A stretch of DNA of 21,088 nucleotides from Actinomycetota bacterium (GTDB taxonomy: Bacteria > Actinomycetota > Thermoleophilia > Gaiellales > Gaiellaceae): positions 1-21,088 of the forward strand of contig JACCTQ010000047.1 in assembly GCA_013812265.1 (NCBI GenBank), written 5' to 3'. Position 1 is the first letter of the stretch. Every line of letters starts with the position of its first letter. Below, in pieces: positions 6,791-14,171 of this stretch. The position numbers and the translations under genes were made by a program. Under the pieces are notes generated by a model. That model did no database searches and had not been told where the DNA came from. It saw only the letters and a program-made list of their open reading frames with translations.

Positions 6791-9568
6791 GTGATCGCCG
6801 AGCCGGATCAGCGAGAGCAACACCTCCCGGCAGCGGCCGGGGCGATTGCGGCTGCTGCACTCGACGCGTTCGCAGCGGCGGCCCGACGCCTCGCCGACTG
6901 CCCAACGTTGAGCGGGGCGCTGACCGAGATCACCGAAGCCACCGCGCAGGCCGTGGATGCGGAGGTAGCGCTCGCCCGGGTACTCGAGCCTGCGGGCGAG
7001 TGCATGATCACGGCCGCCGTAGCCGCCCGGTCGCCTGCTGTCGCGGCCGAGCTCGGCGGCACACGCGTACCGATCCTCGCCGTCGCCCTCGACGAGGTCG
7101 ACGATCGGGCGCGCATGCCTGAAGCGGCCCGTCGGGCAGCCGCCCTCGTGGGCGCGGGCGCCGTGCTGCAGATCCCGGTGCTTCTCGGGGGCCATCCCGT
7201 GGCCACGCTCGAGCTGATGCGGACGCGCCGAGCCTTCGACCGGAACGAAAGGGCGGTCGCCCGGCTTGCCGCTGCCCAGATCGGTTTCGCGGTACGGGCC
7301 TTCGGGACAAAGGGAGCACCGACGCTCGATTTTCCTGCGGACGGCTCGGTGCTCCACGTCGTCGGCGAGGCGCTTGCGGCCGGTTCCGATGACGAACGAA
7401 CCGAAGAGGACGTGGCTCGGCTCGCTACCGGCGCCACCGGTGCTATCGCTTCGCTCATCTGGCTCAACCGCGAGGACGACGTGAGTCCTCCGCTTCTGGC
7501 GGCCTCGTACGGCGTCCGGCTGGACGCGTCGACGAGAGCGTCGCTCGGCGAGCTCGTGTCCCGCGCGCTCATGGACACGCGTGGCACCGTCGCCGAGGAG
7601 GATTCGGACGGGCCGAGCGGCGAGCCGGTTCGCGTCGCGACCATCCGACTTGGTCAGCCGGCGATCGGCGCTCTGCAACTCCTGTTTGACGTGGACGACG
7701 CCTCGGCCAGCGGTGATCCGGCGGCGCTCGCGACCTTCGGAGCACGGGCTGCTCATGCGCTCCGATCGAGCGAGAAGAGCCGCCGTACCACGGACGAGCT
7801 CGAGCGCGCGCGCGCGCTTCTCGCTGTGATCGCGCAGGCGATCGCCCAGCTCTCTCTCGCCCACACGCTCGAGACCGCGGTCGAGCGCGTGGCTGAGCTG
7901 CTCGCGGTCGAGCGCGTGGCGATCTACCTTCACGAGGCGCGTGAGCTCCAAACCGCTGCGGCCCGGGGCATCGAAGGGCCTCACCTCGAGGTGGCCGAGT
8001 GCCTGCTGGAGCTGGCGCTCGGGCCTTTTCGTGGCCGCGGGATGGTGCTGGTCGAAGACGCCCTGAACGAGCCGCGTCTGGCCAACGTCCGGGATTCGGT
8101 GAAGAAGGCCGGAATCGAGGCCGCGCTCGGTGTGCCACTGGTCGCGCGCGACGACGTCATCGGGCTGCTTGCCGTCTACCCTCGCCGGCGCCGCGGGCTG
8201 ACCGCGAACGAATCCGCGCTGGTGCGTGCTCTCGCGGCTCAGCTTGCCGTGGCCGTCGAGAACGCGCGCCTGCACGAGCAGGCGAAGCAGCTCGGCTCAG
8301 AGCTGGAGCAAGCGCTCGCATCAGAGCGCCAAGCGGCTCGCCAGCTCGGGACGCTCTACGAGATCTCGCGCTCGTTTGCACAGAGTTTGTCGCTCGAGGC
8401 CACTCTGGAGGCAGTCGCTCGGAGCGTCGTCGAATCATTCGATCTCGACGCGGCCGTGATTCGCATGCGCGACGAGCGGGGCGAGTCGCTCGTGACGCGT
8501 GCGATTCACGTTGCCGACCCTCGTCTGCACGAGCCCGTTCGCGCCATTCTGTCCCGCTCCCAGCCGATGTCGGCGCCGCCCGTGCAGCGGTTGCTCGAGA
8601 CCGCACAGCCCCTTCTGCTCGACCCCGAGCGGGCCGGCGAGCTCGATACCTCCCACAACCTGCTGGCACCCTTCCTCGAGCAGGGCTCGACGGCGGGCAT
8701 CATCCCGATCGCCACCTCTGCCGAGGTGCTCGCGACGCTGACGCTGCTGTCACTCGACCCGTCGCGCCGCATCACGACGGAGACCGTCGGGAGCGCGCTC
8801 TCGGTCGCCCGCCAGGCTGCTCTCGCTATCGACAACGCACGGCTCTACCACCAGCAGAAGGACTTCGCTGACACGATGCAGCGGTCGCTTCTACCGCGCT
8901 CGCGGCCCCGGCTCGAGGGTCTCGAGCTCGGTGACGTGTACGAGTCCTCCGCCCGGGTCGACGTGGGGGGCGACGTCTACGACTACATGGTGCTTCCGGA
9001 CGGGCGCCTCGCCGTCGTGCTCGGCGATGTCACCGGGCACGGGATCGAGGCGACGGCCGACATGGCGATGGCGAAGTTCGTGTTCCGGTCGCTTGTGCGC
9101 GAGCACCCGGACGCGAGCAACTTTCTCGCTTCGGCAAACGAGGTCGTTCTCGGTGAGGTCCCGGTCGGGAAATTCGTGACCATGGTGTACATGACGATCG
9201 ATGGAACGAGCGGGGAGGTGGCTTGCTCATGCGCCGGCCACCCGCCGCCACGCCTGGTACGCCCCGACGGCTCCGTCGCGGCGCTCGGTCACGGCGGCCT
9301 GCCGCTGGGCATCGAGAGCGAGCAGACGTATCCGCAGGATCGCGCTGTGCTGTCCCCGCATTCCTCCATCGTGCTCTATACCGACGGACTCATCGAGGCA
9401 CGTCGAGACGGCGAGCTGTACGGCGTAGAGCGGCTCGATCAGCTCCTCGAGGCGAAGTGGGACTTGCCGGCCCCTGAGCTGGCACGCGCGGTCGTCGACG
9501 ACTGCCGTACGTTCTCCGGAGGAGACCTCACGGACGACTGCGCGGTGGTCGTCATCAAGCGGCTGTAG
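6791..9568 (+). CDS. Multi-GAF SpoIIE/PP2C-type serine phosphatase
   Basis: A 925-residue cytosolic signalling protein with no membrane segment. Residues about 25-175, 185-330, 350-495 and 530-675 look like successive GAF-type sensory modules; the third and fourth are clearest (LLAVERVAIYLHE...GVPLVARDDVIGLLAVY...ALAAQLAVAVENARLH; ...SALSVARQAALAIDNARLY). A short coiled coil lies at about 500-525. The C-terminal 230 residues form a SpoIIE/PP2C phosphatase: FADTMQRSLLPR, VGGDVYDY, VLGDVTGHGIEA, CAGHPPP, LYTDGLIEAR and DDCAVVVI supply the metal-binding aspartates. Such enzymes dephosphorylate anti-anti-sigma (STAS) proteins in partner-switching control of sigma factors. No STAS or anti-sigma kinase gene is in the window. 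The GTG 6791 start is chosen because upstream sequence overlaps the divergent promoter; in-frame GTG 6767 and TTG 6779 are alternatives. Confidence 0.9.
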   Translation: MIAEPDQREQHLPAAAGAIAAAALDAFAAAARRLADCPTLSGALTEITEATAQAVDAEVALARVLEPAGECMITAAVAARSPAVAAELGGTRVPILAVALDEVDDRARMPEAARRAAALVGAGAVLQIPVLLGGHPVATLELMRTRRAFDRNERAVARLAAAQIGFAVRAFGTKGAPTLDFPADGSVLHVVGEALAAGSDDERTEEDVARLATGATGAIASLIWLNREDDVSPPLLAASYGVRLDASTRASLGELVSRALMDTRGTVAEEDSDGPSGEPVRVATIRLGQPAIGALQLLFDVDDASASGDPAALATFGARAAHALRSSEKSRRTTDELERARALLAVIAQAIAQLSLAHTLETAVERVAELLAVERVAIYLHEARELQTAAARGIEGPHLEVAECLLELALGPFRGRGMVLVEDALNEPRLANVRDSVKKAGIEAALGVPLVARDDVIGLLAVYPRRRRGLTANESALVRALAAQLAVAVENARLHEQAKQLGSELEQALASERQAARQLGTLYEISRSFAQSLSLEATLEAVARSVVESFDLDAAVIRMRDERGESLVTRAIHVADPRLHEPVRAILSRSQPMSAPPVQRLLETAQPLLLDPERAGELDTSHNLLAPFLEQGSTAGIIPIATSAEVLATLTLLSLDPSRRITTETVGSALSVARQAALAIDNARLYHQQKDFADTMQRSLLPRSRPRLEGLELGDVYESSARVDVGGDVYDYMVLPDGRLAVVLGDVTGHGIEATADMAMAKFVFRSLVREHPDASNFLASANEVVLGEVPVGKFVTMVYMTIDGTSGEVACSCAGHPPPRLVRPDGSVAALGHGGLPLGIESEQTYPQDRAVLSPHSSIVLYTDGLIEARRDGELYGVERLDQLLEAKWDLPAPELARAVVDDCRTFSGGDLTDDCAVVVIKRL

Positions 9569-9576
9569 CCGAGAAG

Positions 9577-11133
9577 ATGACGGCCGAGGCGGTAGCGGGA
9601 GGAGCGGCGACCCGCCGGCACAACGGGCTCGCGCTGGCGGGCCTAGTCTTCCTCGCCGGCACCGGTTCGATCGCAACCGAGCTCGCAGCCTCGCGGCTGC
9701 TCGCTCCGTACTACGGGTCCTCGACGGTCGTCTGGGCGAACATCATCGGCCTCGTCCTGGCGTCATTATCGTTGGGATACTGGCTGGGCGGACGGCTGGC
9801 CGACCGGCGGCCGAGCGAGCGAGTGCTCGGCGCCATCGTGATGGGGGCGGCACTCCTCGTGGCGGCGACGCCCTTCGTGGCGCAGCCGTTCCTCGACCTG
9901 TCGGTCCGCGGCATCGACGAGCTTTCGGCCGGTGCCGTCATCGGTTCCTTCTTCGGCTCGCTGGTGCTCTTCGCCCCGCCCGTCACCCTGCTCGGCATGG
10001 TGCCGCCGTTCGCCATCCGGCTCGGGATCTCCGATCTGAGCGGCGCAGGCGCGGTCGCCGGTCGCGTGTTCGCCCTCTCGACGGCGGGGAGTCTGGTCGG
10101 AACGTTCCTCCCCGCGCTCGTGATGATCCCGTGGGTCGGCACGCAGCGGACCTTGCTCTGCGCAGCGGCGCTGATCGCCCTCGGCGGCTCGCTGCTGCTC
10201 GGACTGCGTTGGGTCTGCGTCGCGATCGGCGTCGCGGCTCTCGTCGCCGTGCCCCCTGGAGCCGTGAAGGCACAGGCCGGCCTCCTGTACGAGCGGGAGT
10301 CCACTTACCAGTACGTGCAGGTGGTCGAGCGCCGAGGAGCTCGCTACCTCTATCTCAACGAGGGCGTCGCCGTGCACTCGATCTGGCGGCCCGGGGCGGT
10401 CTTGACCGGCGGCGTGTGGGACACGTTTCTCGCCGTCCCGCCTCTCCTCGGGCGTCCCGTCGAGCGGGTGGCGATCCTGGGCAATGCGGGTGGCACGACG
10501 GCCCGCGCGTTCGGAGTCCACTATCCGGGCGCGCGCATCGACGGCATCGAGCTGGATCCGGCGGTGACGGAGACGGGACGCCGCTACCTCGGACTCGGCG
10601 ACAACCCGCGACTACGTGTTTTCGACGAGGACGCGAGGCCGTTCCTGCGGCGGACGGGCGAGCGCTACGACCTGATCTTCATCGACGCGTACCGGCCGCC
10701 GTACGTTCCGTTCTACCTTGCGACACGCGAGTTCTTCGCGCTCGTTCGAGAGCGTCTGCGGCCTGACGGCATCGTCGCCATGAACGTGGCGACGGTCCCG
10801 GACGACCATCGTCTCGCGGAGGGCATCGCCGGCACGCTCGCCCACGAGTTTCCGCAGGTCGTGGCCTGGCAGGCGCTTCGCTTCAACCAGCTCGTTCTGG
10901 GCCTCGCTGACGGGACGCCGCTCGGGGCACTCCGCGGCCGGCTGGCCAGGACGCCCGCCCCCCTTGCGCCGCTCACGCGCCTTCTTGCGGCGGGCATGCG
11001 CGAGGCCTCCCGTGCTGACAATCCGTGGACCGACGACCACTCACCGGTGGAGTGGATCACCGACCGGATGATCGTCGAGTTCGCCGCGAGCGGCGAGCGC
11101 TTCGACGAGGATCCGCTGCCCACGCGCCCATAG
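9577..11133 (+). CDS. Membrane-embedded spermidine-synthase-like protein (transporter-like N-half plus SAM-dependent C-half)
   Basis: A 518-residue fusion. Roughly residues 16-235 are hydrophobic, with about seven predicted helices (GLVFLAGTGSIATELAASRLLAPYYGSS is the family start motif). Residues about 250-500 are a class I methyltransferase-like domain. A glycine motif, VAILGNAGGTTARAF, begins near residue 298; GIELDP follows as the adenosine-binding acidic strand, then YDLIFIDAYRPPYVPFYLATREFF (D370). In true spermidine synthases the last motif is close to DSSDP with substrate carboxylates. Here it reads DAYRPP, so polyamine synthesis is doubtful. The family is usually annotated 'fused MFS/spermidine synthase', with the real substrate unknown. 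ATG 9577 lies eight bases after the phosphatase stop, suggesting co-transcription. Confidence 0.85.
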   Translation: MTAEAVAGGAATRRHNGLALAGLVFLAGTGSIATELAASRLLAPYYGSSTVVWANIIGLVLASLSLGYWLGGRLADRRPSERVLGAIVMGAALLVAATPFVAQPFLDLSVRGIDELSAGAVIGSFFGSLVLFAPPVTLLGMVPPFAIRLGISDLSGAGAVAGRVFALSTAGSLVGTFLPALVMIPWVGTQRTLLCAAALIALGGSLLLGLRWVCVAIGVAALVAVPPGAVKAQAGLLYERESTYQYVQVVERRGARYLYLNEGVAVHSIWRPGAVLTGGVWDTFLAVPPLLGRPVERVAILGNAGGTTARAFGVHYPGARIDGIELDPAVTETGRRYLGLGDNPRLRVFDEDARPFLRRTGERYDLIFIDAYRPPYVPFYLATREFFALVRERLRPDGIVAMNVATVPDDHRLAEGIAGTLAHEFPQVVAWQALRFNQLVLGLADGTPLGALRGRLARTPAPLAPLTRLLAAGMREASRADNPWTDDHSPVEWITDRMIVEFAASGERFDEDPLPTRP

Positions 11134-11210
11134 CCCGGCCGCCGCGGACCCGACCCGCGGGGCACGCGCACAAAATGGTTGGCGTCCTTGTGCCAGGAGT
11201 GTGCCGGTGA

Positions 11211-11225
11211 CCTCCGGAGCGGAGG
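11211..11225. promoter_or_regulatory. Dyad overlapping the expected -35 of the L,D-transpeptidase promoter
   Basis: CCTCCG (11211-11216), GAG, CGGAGG (11220-11225) is a perfect 6-bp inverted repeat. It occupies the place where a -35 would sit relative to the TAGACT at 11236. It could be an operator or a short hairpin after the preceding gene. The evidence is position and symmetry only. Confidence 0.3.
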
Positions 11226-11235
11226 ACTGCGCGGC

Positions 11236-11241
11236 TAGACT
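11236..11241 (+). promoter_or_regulatory. TAGACT -10 element, leaderless promoter of the L,D-transpeptidase operon
   Basis: TAGACT ends six bases before GTG 11248. No Shine-Dalgarno sequence lies between. This would drive the four-gene run 11248-14037. The 114-base gap before the gene also contains the CCTCCG dyad and nothing else recognised. Confidence 0.6.
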
Positions 11242-11247
11242 GAATCG

Positions 11248-12294
11248 GTGCGGAAAGCCGCTCTCATAGCCCTTTTCGTCCTTGGATTCGGCTGCGCCGG
11301 AGGGCTGTCGGCGGCCGTGGTGGCCTCCACCGTCGCGACTACGACCACCACGACGGCGACGACGGCGACGGCAACGACGGCGACCACCACGACGGCGACC
11401 ACCACGACGGCGACCCAGCCGCCCGCGCTGATCGCACGCGGCGTCACGATCGGCGGCGTCCCGGTGGGCGGTCTCGACCCGGACAGCGCCTACTACGCTG
11501 TCAAGGCCCAGTTCGACAAGCCGCTCGTCCTCCTGGTGGGGCGCCGCCGCCTGAGGGTGACCCCGGCCCGCGTGGGCGCCTCGCCCTACATTCGCACTGC
11601 GGTTGCGCGCGCGCGGATCGCCCCCCCGAGGAAGAAGGTGGCGCTCGTCGTTGCCGTCCAGGGTGCCCAGGTGCGCTCGTACATGGCCGCCCTGGCCAAG
11701 CGCTTCGACCGCGCTTCCGCCGACTCACGGCTCTTCCTGCGTGGGCTGCGGCCGTACATCACCCCGGAGCAGATCGGACGCTCCGTCGATCGGACGGGTG
11801 GAACAACCACCATCGTCCGCGCGCTCAAGGCGAACAAGCGCGGACCACTGAGCCTCCGGCTCAGGACGATCGCCCCGTCCCTCACTCGAAGCAGCTTCGG
11901 TCCGGTGATCGTGATCCGCAGGGGCTCGAACCGGCTGTATCTCTATAACGGCATGCGCTTTCGGCGGGTGTTCGGTGTCGCAACCGGTCAGGCGAGCTAT
12001 CCGACCCCGCTCGGTCGCTTCTCGATCGCCGTCATGTGGCGACATCCCTGGTGGTATCCGCCCGCTTCCGACTGGGCCAAGGACGAGAAGCCGGTCCCGC
12101 CGGGTCCCGGCAACCCACTCGGCACCCGGTGGATGGGCTTGACCGCTCCGCTCGTCGGCATCCATGGCACTCCCGACGCGGCTTCGATCGGGTATTCGGC
12201 GTCGCATGGCTGTATCCGCATGCGCATCCCCGAGGCGGAGTGGCTCTTCAGCCAGGTGCGCGTGGGCGCACCCGTCTTCATCGTCCCCGCGTAG
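11248..12294 (+). CDS. Secreted L,D-transpeptidase (YkuD domain)
   Basis: A 348-residue exported enzyme. Residues 1-27 form a signal peptide or anchor (MRKAALIALFVLGFGCAGGLSAAVV). Residues 28-57 are almost entirely Thr/Ala, a spacer encoded by short DNA repeats. Residues about 60-215 resemble the VanW-associated/PG-binding domain often preceding YkuD (VTIGGVPVGGLDPDSAYYAV; LRVTPARVGA). The YkuD catalytic domain spans about 217-348, with IHGTPD (H306) and SASHGCIRM (H320, C322, R324) as active-site residues. L,D-transpeptidases make 3-3 peptidoglycan cross-links or attach proteins to the wall. Cys16 is in a poor lipobox context, so lipidation is unlikely. The start GTG 11248 is set by the leaderless -10. 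The stop abuts the ATG of the thioredoxin gene with no gap. Confidence 0.92.
   Translation: MRKAALIALFVLGFGCAGGLSAAVVASTVATTTTTTATTATATTATTTTATTTTATQPPALIARGVTIGGVPVGGLDPDSAYYAVKAQFDKPLVLLVGRRRLRVTPARVGASPYIRTAVARARIAPPRKKVALVVAVQGAQVRSYMAALAKRFDRASADSRLFLRGLRPYITPEQIGRSVDRTGGTTTIVRALKANKRGPLSLRLRTIAPSLTRSSFGPVIVIRRGSNRLYLYNGMRFRRVFGVATGQASYPTPLGRFSIAVMWRHPWWYPPASDWAKDEKPVPPGPGNPLGTRWMGLTAPLVGIHGTPDAASIGYSASHGCIRMRIPEAEWLFSQVRVGAPVFIVPA
11335..11415 (+). repeat. Low-complexity GAC/ACC repeat coding for the Thr/Ala linker
   Basis: The 15-base unit GACCACCACGACGGC occurs at 11343-11357 and as two exact tandem copies at 11382-11396 and 11397-11411. Degenerate ACGACGGCG units lie between. The repeat keeps reading frame and encodes the Thr/Ala spacer of the L,D-transpeptidase, so copy number changes in this unit would alter linker length by five residues. 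Confidence 0.8.
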
Positions 12295-12852
12295 ATGTCC
12301 GCACGCCTCCGACTCGCCGGCCAGATCCTTGCGGTCGGACTGGTGGCGAGCTTGCTGGCGCTCCTCGTCTGGAAGGTCGCCAAGGAACAGGGGAGCGGCA
12401 TCCCCGCCGCCATCAGGGCGGGGAAGAGCGTCACGGCACCGGACTTCACTCTGCCGCGATTGGATGGGTCCGGCGAGCTGACCCTCTCCACGCTGCGGGG
12501 CCAGGCGGTCGTGCTCAACTTCTGGGCGTCCTGGTGCGCGCCGTGCGAGGAGGAGGCGCCGGTGCTTCAGTCCGCGTGGGAAGAGCATCGCGGGGAAGGC
12601 GTGGCGTTCATCGGGATCGCCTCGCGCGACTTCGACGGCGACGCGAAGAAGTTCGTGCGCAAGTACAGGGTCACGTATCCGAACGTCCACGACGGTGCGG
12701 CCAAGATGTGGGTGCGGTACGGCGTCATCCGCCTTCCGGAGACGTTCGTGATCGGCCGCAGCGGCAAGCTCGTCGGGCTCATGCAGGGTGCGATTCGCGA
12801 CAGTCAGCGAGAAGAGTTCGAAGACCTCATCGACCGGGCCCTGGTTTCGTGA
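12295..12852 (+). CDS. Membrane-anchored thiol-disulfide oxidoreductase (TlpA/ResA/CcmG family)
   Basis: A 185-residue protein with an N-terminal signal anchor (LRLAGQILAVGLVASLLALLVWKV, residues 5-28) and an extracytoplasmic thioredoxin fold. The redox motif is NFWASWCAPCEEE (C81, C84) and the cis-proline is in RLPETFVI (P148). The segment APDFTLPRLDGSGELTLSTLRGQAVVLNFWASWC is typical of the AhpC/TSA-TlpA-CcmG group. In cytochrome c maturation such proteins keep apocytochrome CXXCH thiols reduced. Direct linkage to CcmH and CcdA supports the CcmG/ResA role. The ATG follows the transpeptidase TAG with no spacer, and the stop overlaps the next GTG (GTGA). Confidence 0.93.
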   Translation: MSARLRLAGQILAVGLVASLLALLVWKVAKEQGSGIPAAIRAGKSVTAPDFTLPRLDGSGELTLSTLRGQAVVLNFWASWCAPCEEEAPVLQSAWEEHRGEGVAFIGIASRDFDGDAKKFVRKYRVTYPNVHDGAAKMWVRYGVIRLPETFVIGRSGKLVGLMQGAIRDSQREEFEDLIDRALVS

Positions 12853-13325
12853 GGCGTGCGCTCGCAATCGCCGGCGTCGTGTGCCTCGCTCTACCCGGGG
12901 TCGCGCTCGGGAGCGAGGATCGGCCGACACGCAACGAGCTCGAGAGCGAGCTCATCTGCCCGACGTGCAAGTCGACGCTCGACCAGTCGAACGCCCCGGT
13001 CGCAGACCGCATGCGCGAGGTGATCGACGAGCGGATCAAGGCGGGCGACTCGAAGAGCGAGATCAAGGACGGCTTCGTCGACCAGTTCGGCCCGGCCGTG
13101 CTGGCGGCGCCCCCGAAGCGCGGGTTCGACCTGGTCGCGTGGCTGCTTCCGCTCGTGGGGCTCGGGGCCGGGATCATCGCGGTGTCCGCGCTGGCCTGGC
13201 GGTGGAGCCGCTCGCCCCGCGAGCGGGACCACCCCGAGCCGGAGCCGGAGCTGAACGGCCGAGCCCGGCTCGAGCCCGTGCTCGAGCGGCGGCTCGACGA
13301 CGAGCTCGCCCGCTTCGACGCATGA
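12849..13325 (+). CDS. ccmH: Cytochrome c maturation protein CcmH (CycL-like)
   Basis: A 158-residue protein. A signal peptide (RRALAIAGVVCLALPGVALGS) is followed by the CcmH domain with the redox pair in ELICPTCKSTLDQSNAPVADRMR, then IDERIKAGDSKSEIKDGFVDQFGPAVLAAPPKRGFDLVAWLLPLVG. A membrane helix spans about residues 98-118, and the acidic/basic tail is cytoplasmic. CcmH presents or reduces apocytochrome c for haem ligation with CcmF. The usual LRCxxC is LICPTC here. The start GTG 12849 overlaps the thioredoxin stop by four bases; the frame is open upstream, but that is shadow. No CcmF, CcmE or CcmABC gene is in the window, so the rest of the System I machinery must be elsewhere if it is used. 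Confidence 0.9.
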   Translation: MRRALAIAGVVCLALPGVALGSEDRPTRNELESELICPTCKSTLDQSNAPVADRMREVIDERIKAGDSKSEIKDGFVDQFGPAVLAAPPKRGFDLVAWLLPLVGLGAGIIAVSALAWRWSRSPRERDHPEPEPELNGRARLEPVLERRLDDELARFDA

Positions 13326-13335
13326 CACCGAGCAC

Positions 13336-14037
13336 GTGATCGGTCGCCTCCCCGTCGCGTTCCTCGCGGGGTTCATCTCCGTGATCGCGCCGTGTGTCCT
13401 GCCGCTCGTCCCCGGGTACCTGTCAGCTGTCTCGGCCGTCGAGCCTGGGAGGTTAGGGGAGCGGGGAGTCGGACGCCGTGTGGTCCTCGCCAGCCTCCCG
13501 TTCATCCTCGGGTTCACGGTCGTCTTCGTCATGCTCGGGACGGCCGCCGCGGCTCTCTCCGAGGCGCTCGGCTTGAATCAGATCGTCCTCGAAGCGATCG
13601 CCGGTTTCATGCTCGTCGTGCTCGGTTTGATGTTCATGGGGCTCCTTCCCTGGCCGGAGCGCGTGATCGCCCCTTCGATGCTCGCCCGCGCTCGGGGACG
13701 GGGATCGAGCGCCCTGCTCGGAGCCGCGTTCGCCGTCTGCGCGGCCCCCTGCATCGGGCCGGTGCTCGCGTCGGTGCTGGTGCTCGCCACCGACAGCGAC
13801 ACCGTGGCTCAGGGGTCGCTACTCCTCGCGGCGTACTCGGCCGGCCTCGGCGCAGCGTTCCTCCTCGCCGGCGTCGCCTTCGCGAAGGCGATGGGTGCCT
13901 TCCGCTGGTTGCGCGACCACTACACCTACATCCGCGTAGCGAGCGGAACCGCCCTGGTCGGCTTCGGCCTGCTGTTCTTCTTCGGCCGCTCGTGGTGGCT
14001 CAGCGCCTTCCTCGAGCGACTGACGGACGCTGTCTGA
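13336..14037 (+). CDS. ccdA: Cytochrome c biogenesis/thiol-reductant transporter CcdA (DsbD transmembrane family)
   Basis: A 233-residue polytopic membrane protein with about six helices. It carries the two family cysteine motifs, SVIAPCVLPLVPGYLSAVS near residue 19 and FAVCAAPCIGPVLASVL near residue 137. CcdA shuttles reducing equivalents from cytosolic thioredoxin across the membrane to extracytoplasmic thioredoxins such as the TlpA-like protein two genes upstream. The start GTG 13336 lies 10 bases after the CcmH stop. The gene closes the transpeptidase/thioredoxin/CcmH/CcdA run. The 133 bases after its stop hold one long palindrome (14135-14171) that may terminate it, and nothing else recognised. 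Confidence 0.93.
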   Translation: MIGRLPVAFLAGFISVIAPCVLPLVPGYLSAVSAVEPGRLGERGVGRRVVLASLPFILGFTVVFVMLGTAAAALSEALGLNQIVLEAIAGFMLVVLGLMFMGLLPWPERVIAPSMLARARGRGSSALLGAAFAVCAAPCIGPVLASVLVLATDSDTVAQGSLLLAAYSAGLGAAFLLAGVAFAKAMGAFRWLRDHYTYIRVASGTALVGFGLLFFFGRSWWLSAFLERLTDAV

Positions 14038-14134
14038 ACGCTGCAATATTTCGTCCACCGGCCAGGTACCTCCGCCGCCGACTCAGAACCGTGCGGCCAC
14101 CGTGGCGCCGACCAGGGTCTCGCTCGGCGCAGCC

Positions 14135-14171
14135 GTGGGAGGTTTGTGGCTCAGAGCCACAAAACTCCCAC
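14135..14171. repeat. Palindromic element, copy 1 (possible bidirectional terminator)
   Basis: The inner arms TTTGTGGCTC (14143-14152) and GAGCCACAAA (14154-14163) surround a single A. They are flanked by a second complementary pair, GTGGGAG (14135-14141) and CTCCCAC (14165-14171), with one mismatched position on each side. The 37-base structure lies between the convergent stops of ccdA and the DUF309 gene and touches the DUF309 stop codon. It lacks a U-tract. A second copy of the core is 66 bases away. Confidence 0.75.

Noticed and set aside
6698..8275. 525-codon minus-strand frame opposite the phosphatase gene
   Set aside because: Shadow of the GAF region, with His/Arg-rich composition. 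The plus-strand product has clear GAF and PP2C motifs.
11725..12930. 401-codon minus-strand frame opposite the transpeptidase and thioredoxin genes
   Set aside because: It spans two well-supported plus-strand genes and has no coherent motif.
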